Positions 9,128-18,403 are shown, numbered from the stretch's first letter. The stretch: 64,000 nucleotides of DNA from Achromobacter sp. B7 (GCF_003600685.1 NZ_CP032084.1:3658001-3722000); one strand, 5' to 3'. Notes: generated by a model not told the origin, from the letters alone. Made by a program: numbers and translations.

Positions 9128-11978
9128 AAAGACCCTCAACCTGCCCGATACCCCCTTCCTCATGCGGGGCGACCTTGCCAAGCGCGAGCCCGCCTGGATT
9201 TCGCAGTGGGAGGAAAACCACGTCTACCAGGCGATTCGTGCGGCCAGCCGCGGCCGGCCGCGTTTCGTGCTGCACGACGGCCCGCCCTATGCGAACGGCG
9301 ACATTCACATCGGCCACGCGGTCAACAAGATCCTGAAGGACATCATCGTCAAGAGCCGCAACATGGCCGGCTATGACGCGCATTACGTGCCCGGCTGGGA
9401 TTGCCACGGCATGCCGATCGAAATCCAGATCGAAAAGAAATACGGCAAGCACCTGCCCGTGGCCGAAGTGCAGTCGAAGGCTCGCGCTTACGCGCTTGAG
9501 CAGATCGACCGCCAGCGTAAGGATTTCAAGCGTCTGGGTGTGCTGGGCGAATGGGATCGCCCGTACATGACGATGAACTTCAGCAATGAAGCCGACGAAA
9601 TCCGCGCACTGGGCCGCATCCTGGACAAGGGCTATGTGTTCCGTGGCCTGAAGCCCGTGAACTGGTGTTTTGACTGCGGTTCGGCACTGGCCGAAGCCGA
9701 AGTCGAATACGCCGACCGCGTCGACCCTGCGGTTGACGTCGCCTTCCCGTTCGCGGAACCGGCCAAGCTGGCGGCGGCTTTCGGGCTGGACTCGGTGGAC
9801 AACGGCGCGATCGTCATCTGGACGACCACGCCCTGGACCATCCCGTCCAACCAGGCGCTGAACGTGCACCCCGAAATCGAATATGCGCTGGTGCGTGTAT
9901 CGCCCGCGCCCAAGTTCGGCCCGCTGCTGCTGGTGGCCAAAGACCGCGTAGAAGCGTGCCTGAAGTCGTGGAACCTGGAAGGCGAAATCATCGCCACGGC
10001 GCCCGGCCAAGCGCTGTCCGAAATCGAATTCCGCCATCCGCTGGCGCAGTTCAACCCGGCCTACGATCGCCGCGCCCCCGTCTACCTGGGCGACTACGTC
10101 ACGGCCGACTCGGGCACGGGCGTCGTGCACTCGGCCCCGGCCTACGGCATTGAAGACTTTGTGTCGTGCAAGGCGCACGGCATGAAAGACACCGACTTCA
10201 TCAGCCCCGTCATGGGCGACGGCAAGTACGTGGACAGCCTGGCGCTGTTCGGCGGCCTGTCCATCTGGGACGCAAACCCCAAGATCGTCGAAGCGCTGAC
10301 CGAAGCCGGCGCGCTGATGCACGTCGAAAAGCACAAGCACAGCTACATGCACTGCTGGCGCCACAAGACGCCGATCATCTATCGCGCCACCAGCCAATGG
10401 TTCGCCGGCATGGACGTGGCCCCGAAAGACGGCGGCCCGACCCTGCGCGAATCGGCGCTGGCCGGTATCGATGCCACGGCCTTCTACCCGGCCTGGGGCC
10501 GCGCCCGCCTGCACGCCATGATCGCGAACCGCCCGGACTGGACCCTGTCGCGTCAGCGCCAGTGGGGCGTGCCGATGGCCTTCTTCGTGCACAAGGAAAC
10601 CGGCGAGCTGCATCCGCGCACGACCGAATTGCTGGAACAGGTGGCGCAGCGCGTCGAGCAAGGCGGCATTGAAGCCTGGCAAGCGCTTGAACCGCGCGAC
10701 CTGCTTGGCGACGAAGCCGACCAATACGAAAAGAACCGCGACACGCTTGATGTCTGGTTCGATTCCGGCAGCACGCACGCCACGGTGTTGGGCGGCAAGG
10801 ACGGCGACTTCGCCGGCTCGCACGGCGCCGAACTGGGCTGGCCCGCCGACCTGTACCTGGAAGGCTCGGACCAGCATCGCGGCTGGTTCCATTCGTCGCT
10901 GCTGACCGGCTGCATGCTGTACGGCCAACCGCCGTACAAGGCGCTGCTGACGCACGGTTTCGTCGTTGACGGCCAGGGCCGCAAGATGAGCAAGTCGGTG
11001 GGCAACGTGATCGCCCCGCAAAAGGTGTCCGACTCGCTGGGCGCGGAAATCCTGCGCTTGTGGGTGGCCTCTACCGACTATTCGGGCGAGCTGTCCATCT
11101 CGGACGAAATCCTGAAGCGCGTGGTCGAAGGCTACCGCCGCATCCGCAACACGCTGCGTTTCCTGCTGGCCAACGTGGCCGACTTCGACGCGGTGTCGCA
11201 AGCCGTGCCCTACGGCGACCTGTTCGAAATCGACCGCTACGCGCTGGCCATGACGGCGCAGATGCAGGCCGAAGTGCAGGCCAACTACGAACGCTACGAC
11301 TTCCACCCGGCGGTATCGCGCTTGCAGACGTTCTGCTCGGAAGACCTGGGCGCGTTCTACCTGGACATCCTGAAAGACCGCCTGTACACGTCGGCTCCGG
11401 GCAGCGTGGCGCGACGCTCGGCGCAGACGGCGTTGCTGGATATCACCCAGACGCTGCTCAAGCTGATGGCCCCGATCCTGTCCTTTACGGCCGAAGAAGC
11501 CTGGAAGGAACTGGTTGGCTCGGCACTCAAGCACCAGGCCGACGCCGCGCGCACGACCATCTTCACCGAGGTCTACCACGCGTTGCCGCCGTTTGCCGAC
11601 GCCGATGCGCTGTCCGCAAAGTGGTCGCGCCTGCGCGCCATTCGTGCCGAAGTCCAGCGCAAGCTGGAAGAGGTGCGCACGGCGGGTGATATCGGTTCGT
11701 CGTTGCAGGCCGAAGTGGATCTTTACGCCAGCGGCGACGACCAGCAACTGCTGGCCAGCCTGGGCGACGACCTGCGCTTTGTGCTGATCGTGTCGCGCGC
11801 CACCGTGCACGCGGGTGAAGGCGAGACGCGCATCGATGTCACGCCGTCGACGCACAAAAAGTGCGAACGATGCTGGCATTGGCGCCTGGACGTTGGCCAG
11901 GACGCCGACCACCCCGAGATCTGCGGCCGTTGCGTGTCGAACCTGTTCGGTTCGGGCGAAGCGCGCGACAAGGCGTGA
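9117..11978 (+). CDS. ileS: Isoleucyl-tRNA synthetase
   Basis: Class I aminoacyl-tRNA synthetase that charges tRNA-Ile and edits mischarged valine. The HIGH motif is at residues 64-67 (GDIHIGH), and KMSKS is at 623-627 ([10 protein letters not shown]). The CP1 editing region lies between ([11 protein letters not shown] and [12 protein letters not shown]). A C-terminal zinc knuckle has two CxxC pairs, CERC and CGRC. At 953 residues from the ATG at 9117 it matches the bacterial eubacterial-type enzyme. A TTG 9 bases upstream is also in frame but less likely. The gene overlaps the ribF end and is followed after 2 bases by lspA, so it lies in one operon. Confidence 0.96.
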   Translation: MDYKKTLNLPDTPFLMRGDLAKREPAWISQWEENHVYQAIRAASRGRPRFVLHDGPPYANGDIHIGHAVNKILKDIIVKSRNMAGYDAHYVPGWDCHGMPIEIQIEKKYGKHLPVAEVQSKARAYALEQIDRQRKDFKRLGVLGEWDRPYMTMNFSNEADEIRALGRILDKGYVFRGLKPVNWCFDCGSALAEAEVEYADRVDPAVDVAFPFAEPAKLAAAFGLDSVDNGAIVIWTTTPWTIPSNQALNVHPEIEYALVRVSPAPKFGPLLLVAKDRVEACLKSWNLEGEIIATAPGQALSEIEFRHPLAQFNPAYDRRAPVYLGDYVTADSGTGVVHSAPAYGIEDFVSCKAHGMKDTDFISPVMGDGKYVDSLALFGGLSIWDANPKIVEALTEAGALMHVEKHKHSYMHCWRHKTPIIYRATSQWFAGMDVAPKDGGPTLRESALAGIDATAFYPAWGRARLHAMIANRPDWTLSRQRQWGVPMAFFVHKETGELHPRTTELLEQVAQRVEQGGIEAWQALEPRDLLGDEADQYEKNRDTLDVWFDSGSTHATVLGGKDGDFAGSHGAELGWPADLYLEGSDQHRGWFHSSLLTGCMLYGQPPYKALLTHGFVVDGQGRKMSKSVGNVIAPQKVSDSLGAEILRLWVASTDYSGELSISDEILKRVVEGYRRIRNTLRFLLANVADFDAVSQAVPYGDLFEIDRYALAMTAQMQAEVQANYERYDFHPAVSRLQTFCSEDLGAFYLDILKDRLYTSAPGSVARRSAQTALLDITQTLLKLMAPILSFTAEEAWKELVGSALKHQADAARTTIFTEVYHALPPFADADALSAKWSRLRAIRAEVQRKLEEVRTAGDIGSSLQAEVDLYASGDDQQLLASLGDDLRFVLIVSRATVHAGEGETRIDVTPSTHKKCERCWHWRLDVGQDADHPEICGRCVSNLFGSGEARDKA

Positions 11979-11980
11979 AC

Positions 11981-12514
11981 ATGGCCCGCCCCTCTGACGC
12001 CGGAGCCTCGGCCGCCCCAGCCACCCGCGCCGCGCCCGCGCGCGTGGGCGGCTGGCTGGCGCTGGCGCTGCTGATCATCGTGCTGGACCAACTGACCAAG
12101 GTGTACTTCAACACCTCGTTTCAGTATGGCGAACGCGTCAACGTGCTGCCGGTGTTCGACTTCACGCTGATGTACAACCGCGGCGCGGCGTTCAGCTTCC
12201 TGGCGTCCGAGGAAGGCTGGCAGCGCTGGCTGTTCACCGGCCTGGGCTGCGTGGCCGCCGTGGTCATCACGATCATCCTGCGTCGCACGCATGGCCAGCC
12301 GCGCTTCAGCCTGGCGCTGACGCTGATCCTGGGCGGCGCCATCGGCAACGTCATTGATCGCGTTGCTTATGGCCACGTGGTGGACTTCCTGCTGTTCTAC
12401 TGGAACGAGTCCTACTTTCCGGCCTTCAACCTGGCCGACGTGGGTATCAGCTGCGGCGCCGTGCTGCTGGTGCTGGACGAGTTGCTCCGCGCCCGTAAGA
12501 AGCCTCAGGCCTGA
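11981..12514 (+). CDS. lspA: Lipoprotein signal peptidase (signal peptidase II)
   Basis: Inner-membrane aspartyl protease that removes the signal peptide of diacylated prolipoproteins. The protein has 177 residues with four hydrophobic helices. The two catalytic aspartates are D126 in GNVIDRV and D153 in NLADVGI. The conserved DQLTK and MYNRGAAFSFL segments are also present. The first 22 residues are an Ala/Pro-rich cytoplasmic extension. The start follows the ileS stop by 2 bases. EhuB and PqiC in this window are likely substrates, since both have lipoboxes. Confidence 0.95.
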   Translation: MARPSDAGASAAPATRAAPARVGGWLALALLIIVLDQLTKVYFNTSFQYGERVNVLPVFDFTLMYNRGAAFSFLASEEGWQRWLFTGLGCVAAVVITIILRRTHGQPRFSLALTLILGGAIGNVIDRVAYGHVVDFLLFYWNESYFPAFNLADVGISCGAVLLVLDELLRARKKPQA

Positions 12515-12523
12515 CGCCTTCGC

Positions 12524-12544
12524 GCCGGGGCGCTCTGCCCCGGC
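12524..12544 (+). terminator. GC hairpin after lspA, no U-tract
   Basis: GCCGGGGC, loop GCTCT, GCCCCGGC forms a perfect 8-bp stem 10 bases after the lspA stop. It is followed by a C-run instead of Ts, with only TTTT further on. It may attenuate the ribF-ileS-lspA transcript before coaBC. The rest of the 164-base gap shows no clear promoter. Confidence 0.35.
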
Positions 12545-12678
12545 CGCCCCTGCCCCCCCCGGCTTTTGCCTCGCTTGATACCCCCTGAATGCATGACGAA
12601 CGGCGCAATGCCGCAATGCAGAATAAAATCACCCTCCATTCCTTGATTTCACGGCGCTGAACCCGCCGCCACGCCCTC

Positions 12679-13875
12679 ATGCTCGATCTCGCCCGCAAAC
12701 GCATCGTCCTCGGTCTGACCGGGGGCATCGCCTGCTACAAAATCGCCGAGCTGGTGCGGCGCATGACCGAACAAGGCGCCACCGTCGATGTGGTGATGAC
12801 CGAGGCGGCCACGCACTTCATCACCCCCGTGACGATGCAGGCCCTGTCGGGCCGCCCGGTATTCGTGGACGCCTGGGACGCGCGCGTGCCCAACAACATG
12901 GCGCACATCGACCTGACGCGCGGCGCCGACGCCGTGCTGATCGCGCCCGCCAGCGCCGACTTCATGGCCAAGCTGGCGCACGGCATGGCCGACGACCTGC
13001 TGTCCACGCTATGCCTTGCGCGCGCCTGCCCGTTACTGGTGGCGCCCGCCATGAACCGCGAGATGTGGGCCAACCCGGCCACGCAGCGCAATGTGCAGCA
13101 ACTGCGCGCGGATGGCGTCAGCGTGTTGGGGCCGTCGGCTGGCGAGCAGGCTTGCGGCGAAACGGGCGACGGCCGCATGCTGGAAGCGCACGAGCTTCTG
13201 ACCGACCTGATCGCTTTCTTTCAGCCCAAGCTGCTGGCCGGGCGCCATGTGTTGTTGACCGCCGGCCCCACGTCCGAACCCGTGGACCCGGTGCGCGTGC
13301 TTAGCAACCGTTCGTCGGGCAAGACCGGCTACGCGCTGGCCCGCGCCGCGCGTGAAGCGGGCGCTCGCGTCACCTTGATTACCGGCGCCACGTTCCTGCC
13401 CGTGCCGCGCGGCGTGACGGCGCTGTCCGTCATGACGGCGCGCCAGATGCACGACGCGGTCATGGCCAGCGCGGCGGACGCCGACATCTTCATCGCCGTG
13501 GCTGCCGTGGCCGACTGGCGCGTGAAGAACGTCAGCACGCAAAAGCTGAAAAAGACCAGCGAAGGCGGCGGCGCGCCGGTGATGGAATTCGAACCGAATC
13601 CGGACATCCTGGCTGAAGTGGCCAAGCTGGAAAACGGCCCCTGGTGCGTGGGCTTTGCGGCCGAGACCGAAAAGCTCGCCGAACATGCCGAAGCCAAGCG
13701 CCAGCGCAAGGGCATCCCGCTGCTGGTGGGCAACCTGGCGCACAAGGTCATGGACGCCGACACCACCGAACTGGTGCTGTTCGACGAGCAAGGCGCGCAC
13801 CCGCTGCCGGCGGGTGACAAGCTGGAAGCGGCCCGCCGCCTGATCGCCGAAATCGCGGCGCGCGTACCGGGCTGA
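12679..13875 (+). CDS. coaBC: Bifunctional phosphopantothenoylcysteine decarboxylase / synthetase
   Basis: Two consecutive steps of coenzyme A synthesis. The N-terminal flavoprotein decarboxylase (CoaC) has GLTGGIACYK, the catalytic His in NNMAHIDLT, APAMNREMW, and the Cys loop ACGETGDGRM. The C-terminal CoaB ligase begins near HVLLTAGPTSEPVDPVR, with NRSSGKTGYALA and the lysine segment STQKLKK. The length of 398 is normal for the fused protein. In many proteobacteria dut follows coaBC. Here the next thing is a 15-bp repeat array and then a convergent gene. Confidence 0.95.
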   Translation: MLDLARKRIVLGLTGGIACYKIAELVRRMTEQGATVDVVMTEAATHFITPVTMQALSGRPVFVDAWDARVPNNMAHIDLTRGADAVLIAPASADFMAKLAHGMADDLLSTLCLARACPLLVAPAMNREMWANPATQRNVQQLRADGVSVLGPSAGEQACGETGDGRMLEAHELLTDLIAFFQPKLLAGRHVLLTAGPTSEPVDPVRVLSNRSSGKTGYALARAAREAGARVTLITGATFLPVPRGVTALSVMTARQMHDAVMASAADADIFIAVAAVADWRVKNVSTQKLKKTSEGGGAPVMEFEPNPDILAEVAKLENGPWCVGFAAETEKLAEHAEAKRQRKGIPLLVGNLAHKVMDADTTELVLFDEQGAHPLPAGDKLEAARRLIAEIAARVPG

Positions 13876-13884
13876 TATTTTTCC

Positions 13885-14034
13885 CGGCTAGTTCTTTACC
13901 GCCTAATTCTTTACCGCCTAGATCTTTCCCAGTAAATTCTTTTCGGGCCGCATCTTTGCGGCCCCCTTCTTGCGCGCCAGTTTCTTGCCAGCCAGTTTCT
14001 TGCCAATCCACATCTCACCGACCGGCAGCTCTCC
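13885..14034. repeat. 15-bp degenerate tandem repeat between coaBC and the Bug gene
   Basis: About ten 15-base units run head to tail starting with GTTCTTTACCGCCTA, ATTCTTTACCGCCTA, GATCTTTCCCAGTAA and ending with TTTCTTGCCAGCCAG, TTTCTTGCCAATCCA and weaker copies. The shared pattern is TCTT at positions 3-6 and GCC near positions 11-13. On the minus strand one frame reads as pentapeptides of the form GGKEL. It has no start with a ribosome site and runs into coaBC antisense, so I treat it as non-coding. Confidence 0.75.
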
Positions 14035-14037
14035 GCC

Positions 14038-14069
14038 AAAAAAAAAGAAGGGCCCTTGCGGGCCCTTCT
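14038..14069 (-). terminator. Rho-independent terminator of the Bug-protein operon
   Basis: A perfect 10-bp stem, AGAAGGGCCC / GGGCCCTTCT, with loop TTGC lies 4 bases beyond the stop of the minus-strand gene. It is followed on that strand by a run of Ts (14045-14038). It may also slow transcription arriving from coaBC. Confidence 0.85.
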
Positions 14070-14072
14070 GCT

Positions 14073-15077
14073 TTACTGCTCCAGGCTGATGTTCGCGGCC
14101 TTCACGATATCGGCCCATTGCTGCCGATCCTTCTCAAGAAACTGCGCCGTCTTCTCCGGCGTCATTTCCGTAACCGGCTCGGAACCCAGGCCCGCCATCT
14201 TTTCAACCAGCGCCGGGTCTTTCAGCACGTCTTGCAGCGCGGCGTAATAGGCGGCCAGCACGTCGGCCGGCAAACCCGCGGGTGCGAACACGCCCTGCCA
14301 CGTTGGCATGTCGAAGCCCTTCAGGCCTTGCTCATCCAGCGTCGGCACATTGGGCAGCTGCGGCGCGCGCTTGAGCGAGGCCACGGCAATCGCCTTGACC
14401 TTGCCTTGCGCGGCCAGCGGCGCGGCGGTCGAGATGTTGTCCATCGTCATGGCGATGTGCCCGCCCAGCAAATCCGTGATGACCGGCGCCGCGCCACGAT
14501 AGGCCGCGTGCGGCACCTTCACGCCCAACTTGTACAGCATGGTCTCGGCGATCAGGTGGTTGGAAATGCCCACGCCCGCCGTGCCGTAGGTAGCGGTTGG
14601 CGTATTCTGAAAATACGCTTTCAACTCGGCCAGATTATTGGCCGGCACGTCCTTGTTGACGATGACCACGTTGGGTTGCACGGCAGCCAGCGTGATCGGC
14701 GTGAAGTCCGACGGCTTGTAGTTCGTGCCCTTGGGATTCAGGACGTGCGTGATGGCCATGGAACCAGCGGCCGCGATGCCGATGGTGTAGCCGTCGGCAG
14801 CCGATTGCGACAGGCGGTACGCCATGATGTTGCCGCCGGCGCCGGCCAGGTTTTCAACCACAACGGACTGCCCGAGGCGCTTGGACAGCGGATCGGCAAG
14901 CAGACGCGCCAAGGTGTCGGCCGAGCCGCCGGGCGCAAAGCCCACCAGCAGCCGCACGGGCTTGGTGGGCTTCCACGCGTCGGCGGCGTGGGCGGGCGCC
15001 AACAGCGCGGGCAAGACCGTCAAGACAGTAACGGCGGACAAGGCGCCAACGGCGCGGTGCAAGGTACGGCTGAACAT
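14073..15077 (-). CDS. Bug-family tripartite tricarboxylate transporter binding protein (TctC-like)
   Basis: Periplasmic solute-binding protein of 334 residues. A signal peptide ends at about AHAADAW. The mature protein has the Bug marks: VRLLVGFAPGGSADTLARLLADPLSKRLGQSVVVEN, split by conserved glycines, then GAGGNI, YGTAG and LGGHIAM. The start at 15077 has a good GGGAG 7 bases upstream. No tctA or tctB membrane genes are nearby, which is common for Bug proteins in this family of bacteria. The ligand cannot be read from sequence; family members bind carboxylates, amino acids or aromatic acids. It ends the IclR-pepE-DUF1177-aroM operon, which suggests a ligand related to those enzymes. A 115-base gap separates it from aroM. 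Confidence 0.88.
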   Translation of the reverse strand: MFSRTLHRAVGALSAVTVLTVLPALLAPAHAADAWKPTKPVRLLVGFAPGGSADTLARLLADPLSKRLGQSVVVENLAGAGGNIMAYRLSQSAADGYTIGIAAAGSMAITHVLNPKGTNYKPSDFTPITLAAVQPNVVIVNKDVPANNLAELKAYFQNTPTATYGTAGVGISNHLIAETMLYKLGVKVPHAAYRGAAPVITDLLGGHIAMTMDNISTAAPLAAQGKVKAIAVASLKRAPQLPNVPTLDEQGLKGFDMPTWQGVFAPAGLPADVLAAYYAALQDVLKDPALVEKMAGLGSEPVTEMTPEKTAQFLEKDRQQWADIVKAANISLEQ

Positions 15078-15192
15078 GAAAACAACTCCCAACAATAAAT
15101 TGACGAAGACAGCTTCGTCTCCCCATGCCGCTCATCCGGCATGACGGCGCATGAAAACGCCACCGCCACGCCGTGCTGAAACATCGGCGGCT

Positions 15193-15882
15193 TTATTCCA
15201 ATAATTGCGACAAGGCCTGCGCCACGATGCGGTTGGACAACAGCACCGGCCGGCCCGAGGCTTGGGCTACCGCGTCGCGCATCTGCTGCCCATAGCCCAT
15301 GCAATGCATGACGATCAGGTCGCACGATGCCAAGGCCTGCCCGGCTTGGGCGAAGTTCTGCGCGGCCCGCAGCGCATCGGCTTCATAGGGCGACGCATGC
15401 ACGATCTGCGTGCCGCAGGCCAGCGGCACCGCCAGGTGAAAGAAGTCGACCTGTTCAGCCAGGGGCACAACCAGCCCCACGTTGCGGCAGTGCTGCGACA
15501 GGCCCGCGACCAGGTGGTCGACGACCTGCTGCGGCTCAACCACCAAGGTGCGCATGGGCGCGATGGCGGTGCCCGTGCACAGGGGCACCAGCGCGTCGTA
15601 ACCGGCGTCGTCCGCCTGCCGCATCACCTGGGCCAACCGGGCTTCGGCGGCGGCGGCGTCCAGCTCGATTTGCGTGCCGTCGCGCATGCGGGTGGCAAAG
15701 CGATATTCCCCGTCGCGCGGGGCCATTGCAGCCAGCGCGGCCGCGTCCAAGCCGTCCAACGCCCCAAATTCATCGATATGTACGGCCTCGCCCAGCAGGC
15801 GCGCCATTTCGGGCACGACGTCGCTGCGCGGCGATTGGCCGATGGTGAAGAACGCCACGCGACGTGTCGCGGCGGCGCTCAT
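15193..15882 (-). CDS. AroM-family protein, function unknown
   Basis: Matches the AroM family by the opening RRVAFFTIGQSPRSDVVPEM and the later segments LVPLCTGTAIAP, VGLVVPLAEQ and CDLIVMHCMGYG. AroM is named for its position beside aroL in E. coli and has no proven reaction. The fold resembles Asp/Glu racemases, with cysteines at LCTGT and MHCMG in the places where racemases keep their two catalytic Cys; that functional link is my inference. The length is 229 residues. The ATG overlaps the DUF1177 stop (ATGA), so the two are translated together. Confidence 0.8.
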   Translation of the reverse strand: MSAAATRRVAFFTIGQSPRSDVVPEMARLLGEAVHIDEFGALDGLDAAALAAMAPRDGEYRFATRMRDGTQIELDAAAAEARLAQVMRQADDAGYDALVPLCTGTAIAPMRTLVVEPQQVVDHLVAGLSQHCRNVGLVVPLAEQVDFFHLAVPLACGTQIVHASPYEADALRAAQNFAQAGQALASCDLIVMHCMGYGQQMRDAVAQASGRPVLLSNRIVAQALSQLLE

Positions 15883-16808
15883 GCTGCACCGCCATCGTCA
15901 TGCCCAACGGTTTGCAAGTGCGCCATGGATCCGTATCGCGATTGCAGCGCGCGCCATTCCGCATCATCGAAGAACGTCATCGTGCGCAGGCCATACAGCT
16001 TGGCAATTTCTATGCAGAAACGCATCGCTACGTCGGCATCCACCGCGTTGGTCACGCCGGTGGCGCAGCCGGGCACGGTGGTTTGCGCCGTCAGCGCCAC
16101 GCCAACGACAGGCGCGTCGGTGACGATCGCCGGTTGCATCAGCGAGTTCACGTGCCACAGGCCGTTTTCGTAGGGCGTGATGTCCTGCGTCGTCAAAGGC
16201 AGCGTCACGGGAAGTTCGCCGCTGACCCAGCCCATCACGTCCAGCATCGTTTCGGGAATGCGCAGCAGATAGCCCTGCTTGGCCACCGGCGTCAGCGCCA
16301 CGCCGCGCTTGTTCACCAGGCGGTTGCCGCGCGTGGTGTCCACGGACAGGATGGCGTCCATGCGCGGGTCCACCTCGTGCGACATCATTTCGCGCATGGG
16401 AAAAGGCGAGCGCATCATCGGCACGGGATGATGCGGACGCGTGCCGGCGCGCGGGCAGATGTGCGTGCGGATGCGCACGGTGCCCGGCATCACGTCGCCC
16501 TGGCGCGCCATGGCCATCAGCTTGAGCGCCGCGGCAATCGCCACCACCGCCCCGTCGCTATCGGACACCAGGCCGGTCACGGCGGGCCGCGCGCCGATGC
16601 CGCCCAGGCGGCCGACTATGCCCAGTTGCGGCGCGGATGCATCCAGGCCCGGAATGACGATGGACAAAAAATCGGTCGCCGCGCCGTCGCGTTCCAGGTG
16701 CGTGACTTGCACCTCGCAATCGCCCGCGTCGCGCAGCACCCGCGCCACCGCCTCGCCGGTGATGTGCGCCGAGGACAGGAGTTCGATGGTGTCTATCACC
16801 TGCTTCAT
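15879..16808 (-). CDS. DUF1177 family protein
   Basis: Protein of 309 residues that I recognise as the DUF1177 family, of unknown function. Visible segments are TIELLSSAHITGEAV near the N-terminus, a His-rich stretch HICPRAGTRPHHPVPMMRSPF, and a C-terminal half with TTVPGCATGVTNAVDADVAMRFC. It has no signal peptide or membrane helix, so it is cytoplasmic. It overlaps both neighbours by 4 bases (pepE upstream, aroM downstream). That tight coupling implies one pathway. The acidic and His residues would allow metal binding, but that is not shown. Confidence 0.75.
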   Translation of the reverse strand: MKQVIDTIELLSSAHITGEAVARVLRDAGDCEVQVTHLERDGAATDFLSIVIPGLDASAPQLGIVGRLGGIGARPAVTGLVSDSDGAVVAIAAALKLMAMARQGDVMPGTVRIRTHICPRAGTRPHHPVPMMRSPFPMREMMSHEVDPRMDAILSVDTTRGNRLVNKRGVALTPVAKQGYLLRIPETMLDVMGWVSGELPVTLPLTTQDITPYENGLWHVNSLMQPAIVTDAPVVGVALTAQTTVPGCATGVTNAVDADVAMRFCIEIAKLYGLRTMTFFDDAEWRALQSRYGSMAHLQTVGHDDGGAA

Positions 16809-17509
16809 GCCGCGATCTCCAGCGGGCCGGGGCGGAACACGCGCGGCTCGGTGTGACCCAGGAACAACGGCGCATCATGCGGGCCGACCAGCGCCACCTT
16901 GGCGCCGCGCACGCGCAGCCCCGCGCCTTCGGGCAGCCCCAACACCGGCATGTCGGGATTCAGGGTGCAGAACTCGGCCAGGCGCTGGGCCCGCGTTTCG
17001 CCTCGGTGGCCGGGGGGATGCGCGTTGGTGTAGTGCGGGTTGATCTGGAACGTGATCAGGCCCAGGCCGTCGAAACCACCCGGGTCGGTAATGGGCATGT
17101 CGTTGGTGGTGCAGATGGTGGGGCACGTCAGGTTGGAGCCCGCGCTCCAGCCCAGATACGCCGCGCCCTCGCGCACGCGGCGCTTCACCACGTCCAGCAG
17201 GCCTTGACGGCGCAGCTGGCCCAGCAGGTTGAAGGTGTTGCCGCCGCCCACGATGATGACGGCGGCCTTTTCCAGCGCCGCTACCGGGTCTTGCGCGCGG
17301 TGCAGGCCTTCGATGGCAAGGCCGGTGTCCGCCAGCGCGGATACCACCAGCGCGGTGTAGTCGTCCCAGTCACGCGTGACGCCGGCGAACGGCACAAAAA
17401 CGGCGGGCGCGCCTTGCGGCAAGGATTCGATCAGCTCGCGGATATCCGGCATGGCGTGCACCAGGTAGCCGGCGTCGCTGCTGGAATTGCTGAGTAGCAA
17501 AAGGTTCAT
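16805..17509 (-). CDS. pepE: Peptidase E (alpha-aspartyl dipeptidase, family S51)
   Basis: Cytoplasmic serine peptidase that cleaves dipeptides with an N-terminal aspartate. The Ser is at S122 in YLGWSAGSN, the Asp at D137 in TTNDMPI, and the His at H159 in INPHYTNAH. These align with the S120-D135-H157 triad of the Salmonella enzyme. The glycine-rich VGGGNTFNLL of the family is also there. The length of 234 is normal. Its stop overlaps the DUF1177 start. It is the first structural gene after the IclR regulator, 35 bases away. In this setting it may act on a modified dipeptide or N-acyl aspartate rather than ordinary peptides; that is inference. Confidence 0.88.
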   Translation of the reverse strand: MNLLLLSNSSSDAGYLVHAMPDIRELIESLPQGAPAVFVPFAGVTRDWDDYTALVVSALADTGLAIEGLHRAQDPVAALEKAAVIIVGGGNTFNLLGQLRRQGLLDVVKRRVREGAAYLGWSAGSNLTCPTICTTNDMPITDPGGFDGLGLITFQINPHYTNAHPPGHRGETRAQRLAEFCTLNPDMPVLGLPEGAGLRVRGAKVALVGPHDAPLFLGHTEPRVFRPGPLEIAA

Positions 17510-17544
17510 GGGGAAGATTCCATCAACAAGGCAAAGGGAAGAAT

Positions 17545-18312
17545 TCAGGTCAGCCAGTAGGGGTCGTTCAACTTGCGGCCCAGGCCGGCCACTTGCGTCA
17601 GGACCAATTCACGCAAGCGCGCCACGCGCTCGGCATCAGCCTGAAACGACACGAACGACAGGCACAGGCCGCGCAATTCGCCGGTGGCCGGGTCGCGCAC
17701 GGCGGCGGCCACGGCGCCGATGCCGGGCATGGCCTGATCGATGGCGACGCCGTAGTGATCGGCGCGCGTCTGCTCGACCAGCCGCGCCAAGTCGCCCACG
17801 GTAGCGGGGCAATCGCGGCCTTCAGTGGGCAGCGGCTGCGCGGGGTCGGCGCCATAGAGCGCCTGGAATTCGGCATCGCTCAAGCGCGACAGCAGTGCGC
17901 GGCCCATGGCGGTGCCCGACGCGTTGCGGCGGGAACCGGGCGGCGACAGCACCTGCACGGGATGGGACCCGTTCAAACGTTGCAGCACCACGGTTTCGCG
18001 CTGGTTCAAGGTGGACAGGTAGGCGGTCAGCCCGCTGTCTTCGGACAGCCGTACCAGCACATCGCGGCAGGCTTCGTCCAGCGGGGTGGCGGCCATGCCG
18101 GCGCGTACCGCCTGCGCCAGCAAGGCGCCAGGCCGATAGCGGCGCGTGGCGGGGTCCTGATCCAGCATGCCGTAACGCTGCATATGGTTCAGCAGGCGCG
18201 ATGCCGTGCTCTTGGGCATGGCCAGGCGCGCGGCGACGTCGGTAAAGCTCAGTTCCATGGCGCCGTCCGCGTAGAGCGACAGGACGCGCTGGACTCCATC
18301 GAGAATGCTCAT
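17545..18312 (-). CDS. IclR-family transcriptional regulator
   Basis: DNA-binding regulator of 255 residues. The N-terminal winged helix-turn-helix covers about residues 1-65 (SFTDVAARLAMPKSTASRLLNHM). The rest is the IclR effector domain, with NQRETVVLQRL, SPPGSRRNASGTAMGRALLS and YGVAIDQAMPGIGAVAAAV. It heads the pepE-DUF1177-aroM-Bug operon and faces a palindromic site directly upstream, so it likely controls itself and the operon. The effector is probably the substrate of the pathway. Confidence 0.9.
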   Translation of the reverse strand: MSILDGVQRVLSLYADGAMELSFTDVAARLAMPKSTASRLLNHMQRYGMLDQDPATRRYRPGALLAQAVRAGMAATPLDEACRDVLVRLSEDSGLTAYLSTLNQRETVVLQRLNGSHPVQVLSPPGSRRNASGTAMGRALLSRLSDAEFQALYGADPAQPLPTEGRDCPATVGDLARLVEQTRADHYGVAIDQAMPGIGAVAAAVRDPATGELRGLCLSFVSFQADAERVARLRELVLTQVAGLGRKLNDPYWLT

Positions 18313-18314
18313 GC

Positions 18315-18356
18315 TTGTTCCATAAACCGGAACCTGGGTTCCTTAATAGAGAACAA
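18315..18356. promoter_or_regulatory. Nested palindrome upstream of the IclR gene (operator candidate)
   Basis: The core is GGAACC-TG-GGTTCC (18329-18342). It is flanked symmetrically by TTGTTC (18315-18320) and GAACAA (18351-18356) around the same centre. It begins 3 bases before the iclR ATG (18312), where it would cover the ribosome site and early transcript. IclR proteins bind such inverted repeats as dimers or tetramers, which the double-arm arrangement fits. Confidence 0.6.
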
Positions 18357-18403
18357 GGATAATGCGGGCGCGGAACGCGGTCAATACCGATCGTTGCCGC
18401 AAA

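Noticed and set aside
8982-11912. 976-residue open frame on the minus strand opposite ileS
   Set aside because: ileS is certain. The antisense frame is low in conserved motifs and is a product of GC-rich third positions.
13748-14118. Short Lys-rich frames over the 15-bp repeats, resembling histone H1-like tails
   Set aside because: No ribosome site, overlap with coaBC antisense and with the terminator, and every frame of a 15-bp array looks repetitive.
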